A stretch of 64,000 nucleotides of DNA from Bradyrhizobium sp. WSM1417 (GCF_000515415.1 NZ_KI911783.1:784501-848500), one strand, 5' to 3'; shown: positions 32,599-41,263, counted from the first letter of the stretch. A program made the numbers and translations. Notes: generated from the letters alone by a model not told the origin.

Positions 32599-32694
32599 GA
32601 ACAACCGGTTTGTCCCGATTTCCGGCCGGAAATGTCGGGAGAGCTTGAAGGAAACGCCGGGGACGACACGGCAAGCGCAGTGTCGAACAACCGG
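32599..32694 (+). promoter_or_regulatory. Structured 5' leader of the hydroxyacid dehydrogenase gene
   Basis: The leader contains two identical GAACAACCGG blocks (32599-32608, 32685-32694), a hairpin with TCCCGA/TCGGGA arms outside a perfect TTTCCGGCCGGAAA palindrome (32613-32640), and a second hairpin CGACAC-N10-GTGTCG (32664-32685). It fits no riboswitch class I know. Function unknown; could be an RNA regulator or simply a repeat remnant. Confidence 0.4.
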
Positions 32695-32762
32695 GTTAAT
32701 GAGGCCTCAACGGCCGGCCTTTGGCGACAGAGGCGGCTCGCAACGCCTCATGAGGGCAGGAC

Positions 32763-33764
32763 ATGTCGGTGAAGAAAAAGCCCCTCGTCGTCGTGACGCG
32801 CAAGCTTCCGGACTCGATCGAGACCCGGATGCGCGAGCTGTTCGACGCGCGGATCAATCTCGACGACGCGCCGATGTCGGCCGAGCAGATCGCGGAAGCC
32901 GCCCGCACCGCGGACGTGCTGGTCCCGACCGTGACCGATCACATCTCCGCCGACATCGTCAACCAGCCCGACTGCAGGCTGAAACTGATCGCGAATTTCG
33001 GCAACGGCGTCGACAACATCGATGTCGAGGCCGCGCATGCCCGCGGCATCACCGTCACCAACACGCCCAAAGTTTTGACCGAAGACACCGCCGACATGAC
33101 CATGGCGCTGATCCTCGCCGTGCCCAGGCGGATGATTGAAGGCGCCTCGATCCTGACGGAGGGAAAACCCTGGCCCGGCTGGTCGCCGACCTGGATGCTC
33201 GGCCATCGCATCGGCGGAAAGCGCCTCGGCATCATCGGCATGGGGCGTATCGGCCAGGCGGTCGCACGCCGCGCCCGCGCCTTCGGCTTGCAGATCCACT
33301 ACCACAACCGCCGGCCGGTGGCGCCGAAGATCGCCGAAGAGCTGGGCGCGACCTATTGGGAAAGCCTCGACCAGATGCTGGCGCGGATGGACATCATCTC
33401 AGTGAATTGTCCGCACACGCCGGCGACCTACCATCTGCTGTCGGCGCGCCGGCTGAAGCTCATTCGCAAGGACGCCTACATCGTCAACACCGCGCGCGGC
33501 GGGGTCACCGACGAGGACACGCTGATCAAGCTGATCGAAGGCGGGGAGATCGGCGGCGCCGGCCTCGACGTCTACGAGCACGAGCCCGCGGTGAACCCGA
33601 AGCTGGTGCGGCTCGCCAAGGCCGGCAAGGTGACGTTGCTGCCGCATATGGGCTCGGCCACGATCGAGGGTCGCGTCGAGATGGGCGAGAAGGTGATCAT
33701 CAACATCCGCACCTTCCTCGACGCCCACAAGCCGCCGGATCGCGTGCTGCCGAGCATGCTCTGA
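32763..33764 (+). CDS. D-2-hydroxyacid dehydrogenase (glyoxylate reductase-like)
   Basis: 333 residues, NAD(P)-dependent. The Rossmann motif GIIGMGRIGQAVARRARAFG lies near residue 160. Catalytic Arg is in NTARGGVTDEDTL, Glu in GLDVYEHEPAVNPKL and His in LLPHMGSATIEGR. Substrate binding loop FGNGVDNIDVEAA. Glyoxylate/hydroxypyruvate reductases of this group act in C2 metabolism, but exact substrate cannot be read off. ATG at 32763 follows a GAGGGCAGG ribosome site. It has its own promoter and long leader. Confidence 0.9.
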   Translation: MSVKKKPLVVVTRKLPDSIETRMRELFDARINLDDAPMSAEQIAEAARTADVLVPTVTDHISADIVNQPDCRLKLIANFGNGVDNIDVEAAHARGITVTNTPKVLTEDTADMTMALILAVPRRMIEGASILTEGKPWPGWSPTWMLGHRIGGKRLGIIGMGRIGQAVARRARAFGLQIHYHNRRPVAPKIAEELGATYWESLDQMLARMDIISVNCPHTPATYHLLSARRLKLIRKDAYIVNTARGGVTDEDTLIKLIEGGEIGGAGLDVYEHEPAVNPKLVRLAKAGKVTLLPHMGSATIEGRVEMGEKVIINIRTFLDAHKPPDRVLPSML

Positions 33765-33793
33765 GTCAACTTACTGCGCGATAAGCTCTCCTG

Positions 33794-33898
33794 CCTCATC
33801 CTGAGGAACGCGGAACGCGCGTCTCGAAGGATGGCCGCGGGCGAAGTGGGGCCTGCATGGTTCGAGACGGCGCTTCGCGCCTCCTCACCATGAGGGTC
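33794..33898. repeat. CCTCATCCTGAGGA / CTCACCATGAGGGT dispersed repeat, copy 1
   Basis: About 105 bp between the dehydrogenase and the LysR gene. It begins CCTCATCCTGAGGA, has GCGTCTCGAAGGATGG and CCTGCATGGTTCGAGACG in the middle, and ends CTCACCATGAGGGT. A second copy lies inverted at 36766-36874 and matches across its length apart from variable inner stems. A common Bradyrhizobium intergenic family. Confidence 0.8.
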
Positions 33899-34809
33899 TA
33901 GGGTCGCGGCGTTTCGCGCTTGCGCCAGTCGGCAACGAAATCGATGAAGGCCCGCAGCGCCGGCGGCGTCTGGCGTCGGCTTGGATAGTACAGGAACGGG
34001 CCCGGAAACGGCTCGCACCAGTCTTCGAGCAGCCTGACCAGCGCGCCCGACTTCAGGGCTTCGCCGACATAACCATCAAGCGTCGCCCAGACACCGGCGC
34101 CGTCGAGCGCGGCGCGCATCGAGAGGCCCATGTTGGTCGAGATCAGCTTTGCCGGCGGATCGACTTTCACCAGCTGGCCGGCCTTCTCGAACTCCAGATC
34201 ATGCATGACACCGCTGGAGTAGCGGGCGCGGATGCAATCATGGTCGAGCAGATCCTTCGGATGCTCAGGCTTGCCGCGGCGCGCGAGATAATCGGGCGAA
34301 GCGACCACGACATAGCTCTGCGGACCGCTGAGCGAGATCGCGACCATGTCCTGCGCGAGATGCTCGCCATAGCGCACGCCGGCATCGAAGCCCGCGCTGA
34401 CGATATCGACGAACCCGCTCTCGGAGACGATGTCGAGGTCGACCTGCGGATAGGCCTGAAGGAACGGCCCGATCATCGGCGCCAGCACGAGATCGACCGC
34501 AGGCGGCGGCGCGTTGATGCGCAGCCGGCCCGAGGCCACTTCGCGCAGGCCGCGGACTTGATCGAGGGCATCGCCGACATCGCGCAGCGCCGGCGCCACG
34601 CGCGACAGCAGCAGCTCGCCCGCCTCGGTCAGAGCGACGCTGCGGGTGGTGCGGTTCATCAGGCGGACGCCGAGGCGCTCTTCGAGGTCCCGCAATCGTT
34701 GGCTAAGGCTCGACACCGACACGCGAATTTCGACCGCCGCGCGCCGGAAATTGCGGGTGCGGGCGACCGCCACGAAGACGTCGAGATCACGCAGGTCGGG
34801 CTCAGCCAT
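33898..34809 (-). CDS. LysR-family regulator
   Basis: 303 residues. N-terminal helix-turn-helix (LRDLDVFVAVARTRNFRRAAV, VSSLSQRLRDLEERLG), then a substrate-binding domain with SGPQSYVVVASPDYLARRG. It belongs to the CrgA-like class. Start MAEPDLRD chosen; the frame continues 8 codons upstream. Divergent from an aldo/keto reductase with a 115-bp gap, so that enzyme is the probable target. Its stop touches the repeat element. Confidence 0.88.
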   Translation of the reverse strand: MAEPDLRDLDVFVAVARTRNFRRAAVEIRVSVSSLSQRLRDLEERLGVRLMNRTTRSVALTEAGELLLSRVAPALRDVGDALDQVRGLREVASGRLRINAPPPAVDLVLAPMIGPFLQAYPQVDLDIVSESGFVDIVSAGFDAGVRYGEHLAQDMVAISLSGPQSYVVVASPDYLARRGKPEHPKDLLDHDCIRARYSSGVMHDLEFEKAGQLVKVDPPAKLISTNMGLSMRAALDGAGVWATLDGYVGEALKSGALVRLLEDWCEPFPGPFLYYPSRRQTPPALRAFIDFVADWRKRETPRP

Positions 34810-34924
34810 TGTTCGCCAATGTGAACAAGCCATTCTCGATTGTCCAGCTTATCGGCGCAATCGATCAGGCGCATATCAGGCCTCGTCACGCGGCGCAGTC
34901 AGCGCCTTTTCGAGGAGAGCCATC

Positions 34925-35932
34925 ATGGAACAGCGCAAACTCGGTTCAACCGGTCCCACCGTCTCCGCTCTCGGTCTCGGCTGCATGGGCATGTCCGAGG
35001 TCTACGGCCCCGCCGATCGCGGCGAGAGCATCGCCACGATCCACGCGGCGCTGGATGCCGGCATCACCCTGGTCGACACCGGCGATTTCTACGCCATGGG
35101 CCACAATGAAATGCTGGTGCGCGAAGCGCTCAAGGACGTGCCGCGCGAGAAGGTGCAGATCAGCGTCAAGTTCGGTGCGCTGCGCGGTCCTGCCGGCGAA
35201 TTCACCGGCATGGACACGAGGCCGGCCGCAACGAGGAACTTCCTGGCCTATTCACTGCAGCGGCTCGGCACCGATTACATCGACATCTACCGCCCGGCGC
35301 GGCTCGATCCCAACATCCCGATCGAGGAGACCATCGGCGGCATCGCCGATCTCGTGAAGGCCGGCTACGTCAAACATATCGGCCTGTCTGAGGTTGGCTC
35401 CGACACCATCCGCCGCGCGCATGCCGTGCACCCGATCGCCGATCTCCAGATCGAATATTCGCTGATCGAACGCGGCATCGAGCGCGACATCCTGACGACC
35501 TGCCGCGAGCTCGGCGTCGGCATCACGGCTTACGGCGTGTTGGCACGCGGCCTGATCAGCGGCCATTGGTCGAAGGACTCCGGCAAGACAGGCAAGGACT
35601 ACCGGCTGATGACGCCGCGCTTTCAGGGATCGAATCTCGATGCCAATCTCGCGCTGGTGGAGCAGCTGCGCGCCATCGCCGCCGAGATTGGCGCGACGCC
35701 GGCACAAGTCGCGATCGCCTGGGTGGCGGCGCAAGGGAAGGAGATCGTGCCGCTGGTCGGCGCCCGCACCCGCAACCGCCTCACCGAAGCACTCGGCGCG
35801 GCCGAGGTTACGCTGACGCCGGCTCATCTCGCGCTGCTGGCAAAGGCCTTCCCGCCCGATGTCGCAGCCGGTACGCGTTACGCGGCCGAGCAGATGGCAC
35901 ATCTCGACAGCGAGAAGCCGGCCACGATTTAA
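34925..35932 (+). CDS. Aldo/keto reductase
   Basis: 335-residue TIM-barrel oxidoreductase. Visible features are the start RKLGSTGPTVSALGLGCMGMSEVYG, the active-site DTGDFYAMGHNEML (Asp and Tyr), the Lys in ISVKFGA, and the C-terminal cofactor site LVGARTRNRLTEALGA. The usual His of the catalytic tetrad (…QxH…) is replaced: the segment reads YIDIYRPARLDPNIPIEE. This variant occurs in a known subgroup. Probably regulated by the divergent LysR gene. Substrate unknown. Confidence 0.88.
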   Translation: MEQRKLGSTGPTVSALGLGCMGMSEVYGPADRGESIATIHAALDAGITLVDTGDFYAMGHNEMLVREALKDVPREKVQISVKFGALRGPAGEFTGMDTRPAATRNFLAYSLQRLGTDYIDIYRPARLDPNIPIEETIGGIADLVKAGYVKHIGLSEVGSDTIRRAHAVHPIADLQIEYSLIERGIERDILTTCRELGVGITAYGVLARGLISGHWSKDSGKTGKDYRLMTPRFQGSNLDANLALVEQLRAIAAEIGATPAQVAIAWVAAQGKEIVPLVGARTRNRLTEALGAAEVTLTPAHLALLAKAFPPDVAAGTRYAAEQMAHLDSEKPATI

Positions 35933-35941
35933 CGGCTGCAA

Positions 35942-36745
35942 TCAGGTGCGATGGGCACTCAAATCGGTCACGACCGGCCCATCGCCATTGAGCGGATTGG
36001 CCGGATCGCGCGCGTAACGCAGCGTCTCGAAGCGCATCGCGCGCGCATCGATCATCAGGAGACGGCCAACCAGGCCGTCGCCAAAGCCGACGATCTCGCG
36101 GATCGCCTCCAGCGCCATCATGGAGCCCATCACGCCCGCCAGCGCACCCATGACGCCGGCTTCGGCGCAGGCCGGCACGGTCCCGGGCGGTGGCGCCTCC
36201 GGGAACAGGCAGCGATAGGTCGGATTGAATTCGCCCTGCTCGTTCTTCTCATGCGCGCGGATGGTGGTGAGCGAGCCATCGAAGGTGCCGAGCGCCGCCG
36301 TGATCAGCGGCCTCTTGGCGAAGAAGCAGGCGTCCGAGGCCAGATAGCGGGTCGAGAAATTGTCGGAGCCGTCGAGCACGAGGTCATAGTCGCCGATCAG
36401 CGCCAGCGCATTGTCGGCATTGAGCCAGGTGGCGTGACCTACGAAGCGGACATGCGGATTGAGCGCCGAGATCCGTTCGGCCGCGCTCTCGACCTTGTGC
36501 CGGCCGATATCGGGCGTGGTGTGAATCACCTGCCGCTGGAGGTTCGACAGCGACACCACATCGTCATCGACCACGCCGAGCGTACCGATGCCGGCGGCCG
36601 CCAGATACATCAACGCGGGCGCACCGAGCCCGCCGGCCCCGATCACCAGCACGGAGGCCCGCTTCAGCGCTGCCTGGCCGGGACCACCGACATCGCGCAG
36701 CACGATATGGCGGGCATAACGTTCGAGTTCGTCCGGGCTCAGCAT
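35942..36745 (-). CDS. moeB: Molybdopterin-synthase adenylyltransferase MoeB / ThiF family
   Basis: 267-residue E1-like enzyme that adenylates the C-terminus of a ubiquitin-like sulfur carrier (MoaD or ThiS). ATP-binding motif VIGAGGLGAPALMYLAAAGIG near residue 35, LQRQVIHTTPDIGRHK, DGSDNFSTRYL, then PTYRCLFPEAPPPGTVPACAEAGVMG. The expected zinc CxxC pairs are not intact: only one Cys is seen in TYRCLF and no CxxC at the C-terminus. Start MLSPDELERYARH chosen over an upstream in-frame ATG. No other molybdopterin gene is nearby, so ThiF-like function is equally possible. Confidence 0.82.
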   Translation of the reverse strand: MLSPDELERYARHIVLRDVGGPGQAALKRASVLVIGAGGLGAPALMYLAAAGIGTLGVVDDDVVSLSNLQRQVIHTTPDIGRHKVESAAERISALNPHVRFVGHATWLNADNALALIGDYDLVLDGSDNFSTRYLASDACFFAKRPLITAALGTFDGSLTTIRAHEKNEQGEFNPTYRCLFPEAPPPGTVPACAEAGVMGALAGVMGSMMALEAIREIVGFGDGLVGRLLMIDARAMRFETLRYARDPANPLNGDGPVVTDLSAHRT

Positions 36746-36765
36746 CGTTATCCTTCGTCCTCTCA

Positions 36766-36874
36766 ACCCTCATGGTGAGGAGCGCGGAACGCGCGTCTCG
36801 AACCATGCAGGCCCCGATATCGCCCGGAGCCATCCTTCGAGACGCGGCCTTGAGGCCGCTCCTCAGGATGAGGG
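36766..36874. repeat. Dispersed repeat, copy 2 (inverted relative to 33794-33898)
   Basis: Runs from CCCTCATGGTGAGG to CTCAGGATGAGGG in the 235-bp moeB-protease gap. Its reverse complement matches the copy at 33794-33898 across both ends and the inner TCTCGAAGGATGG and GGCCTGCATGGTTCGAGACG blocks; a ~20-bp inner stem differs. Confidence 0.8.
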
Positions 36875-36980
36875 CCTGAGTCCGTGGCCTCTATCGCCGG
36901 TCTGAACCACCGCAACATTGTTCGCGACCAACGAGATGTGCTTCAATGGCATCGCATTCAATGGGCTGGCTGGATTTGTC

Positions 36981-38336
36981 ATGAGATCGATGCTTGCGGC
37001 AACACTGATGTTTGCGGCTGCGACAGGCGCACACGCCCAGATGACGACACCGCAGATTCCCGGCACCAAGCCGAAGCCGGTCCAGACCGTTCCGATCCGG
37101 CCTCCTGCTTTGCAGACGCCGGCTGCGACGGCCGATGCCATGGCGCAGGCGGAGCGGTTGTCGCTGCAGTCCGACCTCGCCTGGGTCGGCCAATATAACG
37201 GCGCCATCACCGGCGACGTCAGCGCGCGCCTGGTCGAGGCGATCAAGGAGTATCAGAAGGTGAAGGGCGGCAAGCCGACCGGCGTGCTCAATCCGCAGGA
37301 ACGCGCCGCGCTCGCCGAGACAGCGCGCCGCAAACAGGAGAGCGTCGGCTGGAAGATTGTGACGGAGATGACCAGCGGCGCGCGGCTCGGCATTCCCTCA
37401 AAACTGGTGCCGCAGCAGGCGACCGACGCCAACGGCTCGAAATGGACCTCTCCCACCGGAACGGTGCAGGTGCTGCTCAGCCGCCGCAAGGAGGCGAACC
37501 CGACCACAGCCAAGCTTGCCGAAGCGGAGAAGAAGGAGCCGGGTCGCAAGGTCGACTACACCGTGGTGAAGCCCGACTTCTTCGTGCTGTCGGGTCTGCA
37601 GGGTCTGAAGAAATTTTACATGCGCGGCACCTCCAGGGGTGATGAAGTCCGCATCATGACGATCCTCTACGATCAGGCGACCGAGAACACGGTCGAGCCG
37701 GTCGTCATCGCGATGTCGAGCGCCTTCAACGCGTTTCCGTCGGGGCCCCAAGCCGGGCCGCCGCCGCGCAAGACCGTCGAATACGGCACCGGCATCGTCG
37801 TCAGCGACGACGGCGCGATCCTCACCGACCGCCTCGTCACCGATTCCTGTCTCGCGATCACGGTCGCCGGCTATGGCAGCGCCGACCGTCTCGCCGAGGA
37901 CAAGGAGCACGATCTGGCGCTGCTGCACATCTACGGCGCACGCGGCCTGAAGCCGTTCAGCCTCGGCAGCGGCGCGGCAAAGACGAGTGTCGATGTCGTC
38001 GGCATCGCTGATCCGCAGAGCCAGGGCGGCGCGGCCGGTGTGTCGACCCTCAAGGCAGCGCTGGCATCTATCGGCGGCGATTCCGCGCTCTCACCGCCAC
38101 CGGCCGTTGGATTTTCCGGCAGCGCCGCCATCGACGGCGACGGCAAGTTCGCCGGCATCGCGTTGTTGAAGCCGGCGATGGTTGCGGGCGCCGCGACATC
38201 GGTACCGGCGTCGCAGGCGGTGATGGTCTCCGCGGAGACGGTGCGCGATTTCCTGAAGACGAACGGTGTCGCGGCGAACGGCATCTCGACGGATGCGAAA
38301 GCCGCCGTCGTGCGCGTGATCTGCGTGCGGAAGTAA
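36981..38336 (+). CDS. Secreted peptidoglycan-binding / trypsin-fold protein
   Basis: 451 residues. Signal peptide MRSMLAATLMFAAATGAHAQ, Pro-rich linker, a peptidoglycan-binding-like helical domain (~45-100; LAWVGQYNGAITGDVSARLVEAIKEYQKVKG), a middle domain of unknown type (~120-230), and a C-terminal trypsin-like fold (~270-440). The protease fold lacks the catalytic His (TDRLVTDS where T-x-A-H-V is expected) and has GFSGSAAID rather than GNSGGP, so it is probably not an active protease. Earlier in-frame ATG at 36918 would mask the signal peptide. Confidence 0.7.
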   Translation: MRSMLAATLMFAAATGAHAQMTTPQIPGTKPKPVQTVPIRPPALQTPAATADAMAQAERLSLQSDLAWVGQYNGAITGDVSARLVEAIKEYQKVKGGKPTGVLNPQERAALAETARRKQESVGWKIVTEMTSGARLGIPSKLVPQQATDANGSKWTSPTGTVQVLLSRRKEANPTTAKLAEAEKKEPGRKVDYTVVKPDFFVLSGLQGLKKFYMRGTSRGDEVRIMTILYDQATENTVEPVVIAMSSAFNAFPSGPQAGPPPRKTVEYGTGIVVSDDGAILTDRLVTDSCLAITVAGYGSADRLAEDKEHDLALLHIYGARGLKPFSLGSGAAKTSVDVVGIADPQSQGGAAGVSTLKAALASIGGDSALSPPPAVGFSGSAAIDGDGKFAGIALLKPAMVAGAATSVPASQAVMVSAETVRDFLKTNGVAANGISTDAKAAVVRVICVRK

Positions 38337-38391
38337 GCTCGCCGAAGGTGCGCAACCTCTCCACAAGCGGAAGAGCTGACCCAGCGCGCCA

Positions 38392-40071
38392 TTAGCTCAG
38401 CCTGAACCTGATACCGCCCTTCGCGAGGCCACCCGAGATCCCGACCGGCGTGCCGTCCGCACGCCAGCAAGCGGCGCCACTCATGGTACCGTCGTCGTGG
38501 AAGGCGATACCGTTCATGCCGCCGGCGACTGTCGCGACGGGCTGCACCTTGTGGCCGAGGCTCTCGAGTTTCGCGCGCACGCTCTCCGGCACCTTCTGCT
38601 CGACCTCGAGCGCATTGCCCTCGGTCCAGACCCGCGGAGCCTCGACGGCTTCCTGCAAGCTCATGCCGTGGTCGACTAGATTCACCAGCGCCTGCATCGC
38701 GCTCGGAAAGATTCGTTTTCCCCCGGGCAGGCCGAGCGCATAGCGCAGCTTTCCGTCACGCAGCGCCATCATCGGCGACATCGAGGTCGTCACCCGCTTG
38801 CCCGACGCCAGCGACAGGGCGTGGCCTGGCCGCGGATCGAACAGGTTCATGTAATTGTTGGCGATGGCGCCGAGGCCCGGGATCATGATCTTGGCGCCGA
38901 ACAGATTGTTGATGGTCTGCGTGGTCGCAACCACGTTGCCGAACGCATCGGCCGCCGTCACGTGCGTGGTGTGCGCGCCTTCAAGCTGCGACACGCCGGC
39001 GCCCCAGCTCTGCGCCCGCGCCGGATCGATCGCAGCGCGGCGTTCCTCGGCATAAGCCTTCGAGGTCAGCCGCTCCACGGGGACCCCGACATAATCAGGA
39101 TCGCCGCTGGCCGCAGCGCGATCGGCGAAGGCGATCTTCAGGACCTCGGCGAGATAGTGGATGGTCTCGGGCGTAGCGAAGCCGAGGCCTTCGATGTCGT
39201 AGCCTTCCAGGATGTTCAGCATCTGCGCGATATGCACGCCGGAGGCCGCAGGCGGCGGCGGGCCAAAGATGGTCCAGCCGCGGTAATCGGCGCGGATCGG
39301 CTGCCGTTCGACGGTCTTGTAGCTGGTGAGATCGTTGCGCCGGATGAAGCCGCTGGCCTTTTCCATGTAATTGACCAGGATGTCGCCAAGCGGGCCCTCG
39401 TAGAGCGCGATCTCGCCGTGATCGGCGATGTAGCGGAGCGTCTCGGCATATTCTGATTGCACCACGCGTTCACCGACCTTCAACGGCTCTCCATCAGGCA
39501 AGTAAATCGCCGCGATCGGCTTGTCCTTGCGCATCTCGGCGGCGCTCTCGCTGATGCATTCGTGCAGATAGGGTGTCGCCGCGTAGCCGCGCGCGGCGTG
39601 CTTGATCGCGGGCTGCATGACGTCGGCGAGGCTCATGGTGCCGAAGCGGCGCAGCGTCTCGCACCAGGCTTTCAGCGAACCCGGTGTAGCGACCGCCTTT
39701 GGGCCGTTGAGATTTTCATTGCCGACGGTGTCGAACACGTCATGCGCCGAGCCCGGCGTGGAGGTGTAGCTGGTGTCAAGCACCGCCGCGGGAACGGTGC
39801 TCTGCCCGTCGATGAAACGGTGGCTGCCGTCGGCGAGCCGGATGTGCGCTATGCCACCGCCGATGATGCCGACCATCATCGGCTCGACCACGGTCAGCGT
39901 GAAAAGGGTCGCGATCGCGGCGTCGATGGCGTTGCCGCCGGCGGCCAGCATCTCCGCGCCGGCGCTGGAGGCCAGGGGGTGATTGCTGACCACCATGCCG
40001 CGGCTCGATACCGCAGGCATCTTCTGGCATTCGAAATTCGTCGTCGTCCGATCGCGCCAGTTTCCGCCCAT
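38392..40071 (-). CDS. ggt: Gamma-glutamyltransferase family protein
   Basis: 559 residues. Ntn-hydrolase that cleaves gamma-glutamyl bonds of glutathione and related compounds after self-processing. The new N-terminal Thr of the small subunit is in GAHTTHVTAADAFGNVV; the oxyanion and substrate parts are LGLPGGKRIFPSAMQ and TTSMSPMMALRDGK. No signal peptide is evident, so it is probably cytoplasmic, like YwrD-type members, rather than a periplasmic glutathione hydrolase. Start MGGNWRDRTT chosen; 11 more codons are open upstream. Confidence 0.88.
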   Translation of the reverse strand: MGGNWRDRTTTNFECQKMPAVSSRGMVVSNHPLASSAGAEMLAAGGNAIDAAIATLFTLTVVEPMMVGIIGGGIAHIRLADGSHRFIDGQSTVPAAVLDTSYTSTPGSAHDVFDTVGNENLNGPKAVATPGSLKAWCETLRRFGTMSLADVMQPAIKHAARGYAATPYLHECISESAAEMRKDKPIAAIYLPDGEPLKVGERVVQSEYAETLRYIADHGEIALYEGPLGDILVNYMEKASGFIRRNDLTSYKTVERQPIRADYRGWTIFGPPPPAASGVHIAQMLNILEGYDIEGLGFATPETIHYLAEVLKIAFADRAAASGDPDYVGVPVERLTSKAYAEERRAAIDPARAQSWGAGVSQLEGAHTTHVTAADAFGNVVATTQTINNLFGAKIMIPGLGAIANNYMNLFDPRPGHALSLASGKRVTTSMSPMMALRDGKLRYALGLPGGKRIFPSAMQALVNLVDHGMSLQEAVEAPRVWTEGNALEVEQKVPESVRAKLESLGHKVQPVATVAGGMNGIAFHDDGTMSGAACWRADGTPVGISGGLAKGGIRFRLS

Positions 40072-40308
40072 ACCGCTTGTCCTTTTATTCACGACGGCAA
40101 GCACAGCACACGTACGAGTACGGGTCCAGTAATGCTACGGATTCGCTGCCATTTCCGATTGCGCCATCATCGTGACTGCTGATTCGGACCTCCGCGATCT
40201 CCTTTGGATCGGGCCGGCACGTCCTGAGCGAGAAGAGCTCAGCATCGAGATCGATGCACGTTCGCGTGGCGTTTCCCTGACCCGAGCACTCCAAAGGATT
40301 GATCTTCC

Positions 40309-41052
40309 ATGCACACGATCGCACTGGCCACCCAAAAGGGCGGCAGCGGCAAGAGCACGCTCGCCATCGGCCTCGCGCTGGCAGCCAAGCAGGCCGGCTT
40401 CACCGTTCGCCTGATCGAAACCGACCCGCAGGGCACACTGTCCAACTGGCAGCGCCGCCGCACTACAGATGATCTCGTCGTCGAGCCGATCTATCACGCC
40501 GCCGACATCGAGCCGCGCCTGAAGATGCTGGCCGACAGCGGCCTGCAGCTCGCGATCGTCGATACCGCCGCCGGCCTCAGCGCCGCGACCACCGCCGCGA
40601 TCCGCCATTCCGACCTCTGCCTGATCCCGGCCCGCCCGAGCGTCGCCGACATTGAAGCCACCGTCTCCACGCTCAGCGTCGCGCGTGCCTGGAAGCGGCC
40701 CTACAGCTTCGTGCTGAACCAAACGCCGATCCGCGGCCAGCGCATCGACAATGCCGCCAACAGCCTCGCCGAGGAAGCAGCCCTCGATCTCGCCGAGGTG
40801 CTCGCGCGTCCGCTGATCGTGATGCGCAACGACCACCAGGACTCGCTCGCGAGTGGCCTTGCTGTGAGTGAATTCGCGCCGAACGGCAAATCGACCGAGG
40901 AGATCCGCGGCCTCTGGCATTGGATCGAGACCCGGCTCGAGCTCGCCGCCACCACCAACGTCTTGATCGACCAGGTCATCGCGGCCGCGGACGGCATGTT
41001 GCACGTCGCCGCCGAGCTTGCGGCCGACGAGACCACGACACTGGCGTCCTGA
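40309..41052 (+). CDS. ParA-family ATPase (orphan)
   Basis: 247 residues. Deviant Walker A KGGSGKSTLAIGLALAAKQAG near residue 10, Walker A' LIETDPQGTLSNW near 36, and Walker B-like AIVDTAAGLS. No ParB, parS or plasmid genes are present, so it is not a partition system. It resembles the stand-alone ParA/MinD-like ATPases of rhizobia that place cargo proteins (VirC1-like). Cargo unknown. Preceded by a 237-bp gap shared with the divergent ggt, in which I see no further feature. Confidence 0.8.
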   Translation: MHTIALATQKGGSGKSTLAIGLALAAKQAGFTVRLIETDPQGTLSNWQRRRTTDDLVVEPIYHAADIEPRLKMLADSGLQLAIVDTAAGLSAATTAAIRHSDLCLIPARPSVADIEATVSTLSVARAWKRPYSFVLNQTPIRGQRIDNAANSLAEEAALDLAEVLARPLIVMRNDHQDSLASGLAVSEFAPNGKSTEEIRGLWHWIETRLELAATTNVLIDQVIAAADGMLHVAAELAADETTTLAS

Positions 41053-41078
41053 GCGGGGCAATCGCTCAGACGCCAGCC

Positions 41079-41105
41079 GGCCCTTCGCCATCCGGAAGGG
41101 CCTTT
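41079..41105 (+). terminator. Intrinsic terminator after the ParA gene
   Basis: GGCCCTTC and GAAGGGCC form a perfect 8-bp stem with an 8-nt loop, followed by TTT, 26 bp after the ParA stop. Confidence 0.65.
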
Positions 41106-41110
41106 AGCGA

Positions 41111-41148
41111 CGAAGCAATCCGGCCACCAGCCCGGCCGGATTGCTTCG
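41111..41148. repeat. Perfect 15-bp inverted repeat
   Basis: CGAAGCAATCCGGCC and its complement flank ACCAGCCC. It is followed by GTTTTTGGG at 41155-41163 and could be a second terminator, also acting on mutM transcripts from the other side. It shares the CGAAGCAATCC core with the adjacent element at 41181-41263. Confidence 0.7.
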
Positions 41149-41180
41149 CTTCGCGTTTTTGGGAAACTCTATCGCCGCCA

Positions 41181-41263
41181 TCATTGCGAGGAGCCCTTGC
41201 GACGAAGCAATCCAAGCTGTTTCGTCGGCAAGATTCTGGATTGCTTCGCTGCACTCGCAATGA
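41181..41263. repeat. Nested palindromic repeat (TCATTGCGAG family)
   Basis: 83 bp with perfect 10-bp ends TCATTGCGAG/CTCGCAATGA and inner arms CGAAGCAATCCA (41203-41214) / TGGATTGCTTCG (41237-41248). A well-known sort of dispersed element in Bradyrhizobium and relatives. With 41079-41148 it fills the 273-bp ParA-mutM gap. Confidence 0.75.

Noticed and set aside
40309..41052. Plasmid or integrative-element partition locus
   Set aside because: A ParA alone, without ParB, replication, integrase or tRNA attachment genes, in a core-gene neighbourhood.
41111..41263. Possible insertion sequence ends
   Set aside because: The inverted repeats enclose no open frame, no target duplication was seen, and the elements are short nested palindromes.
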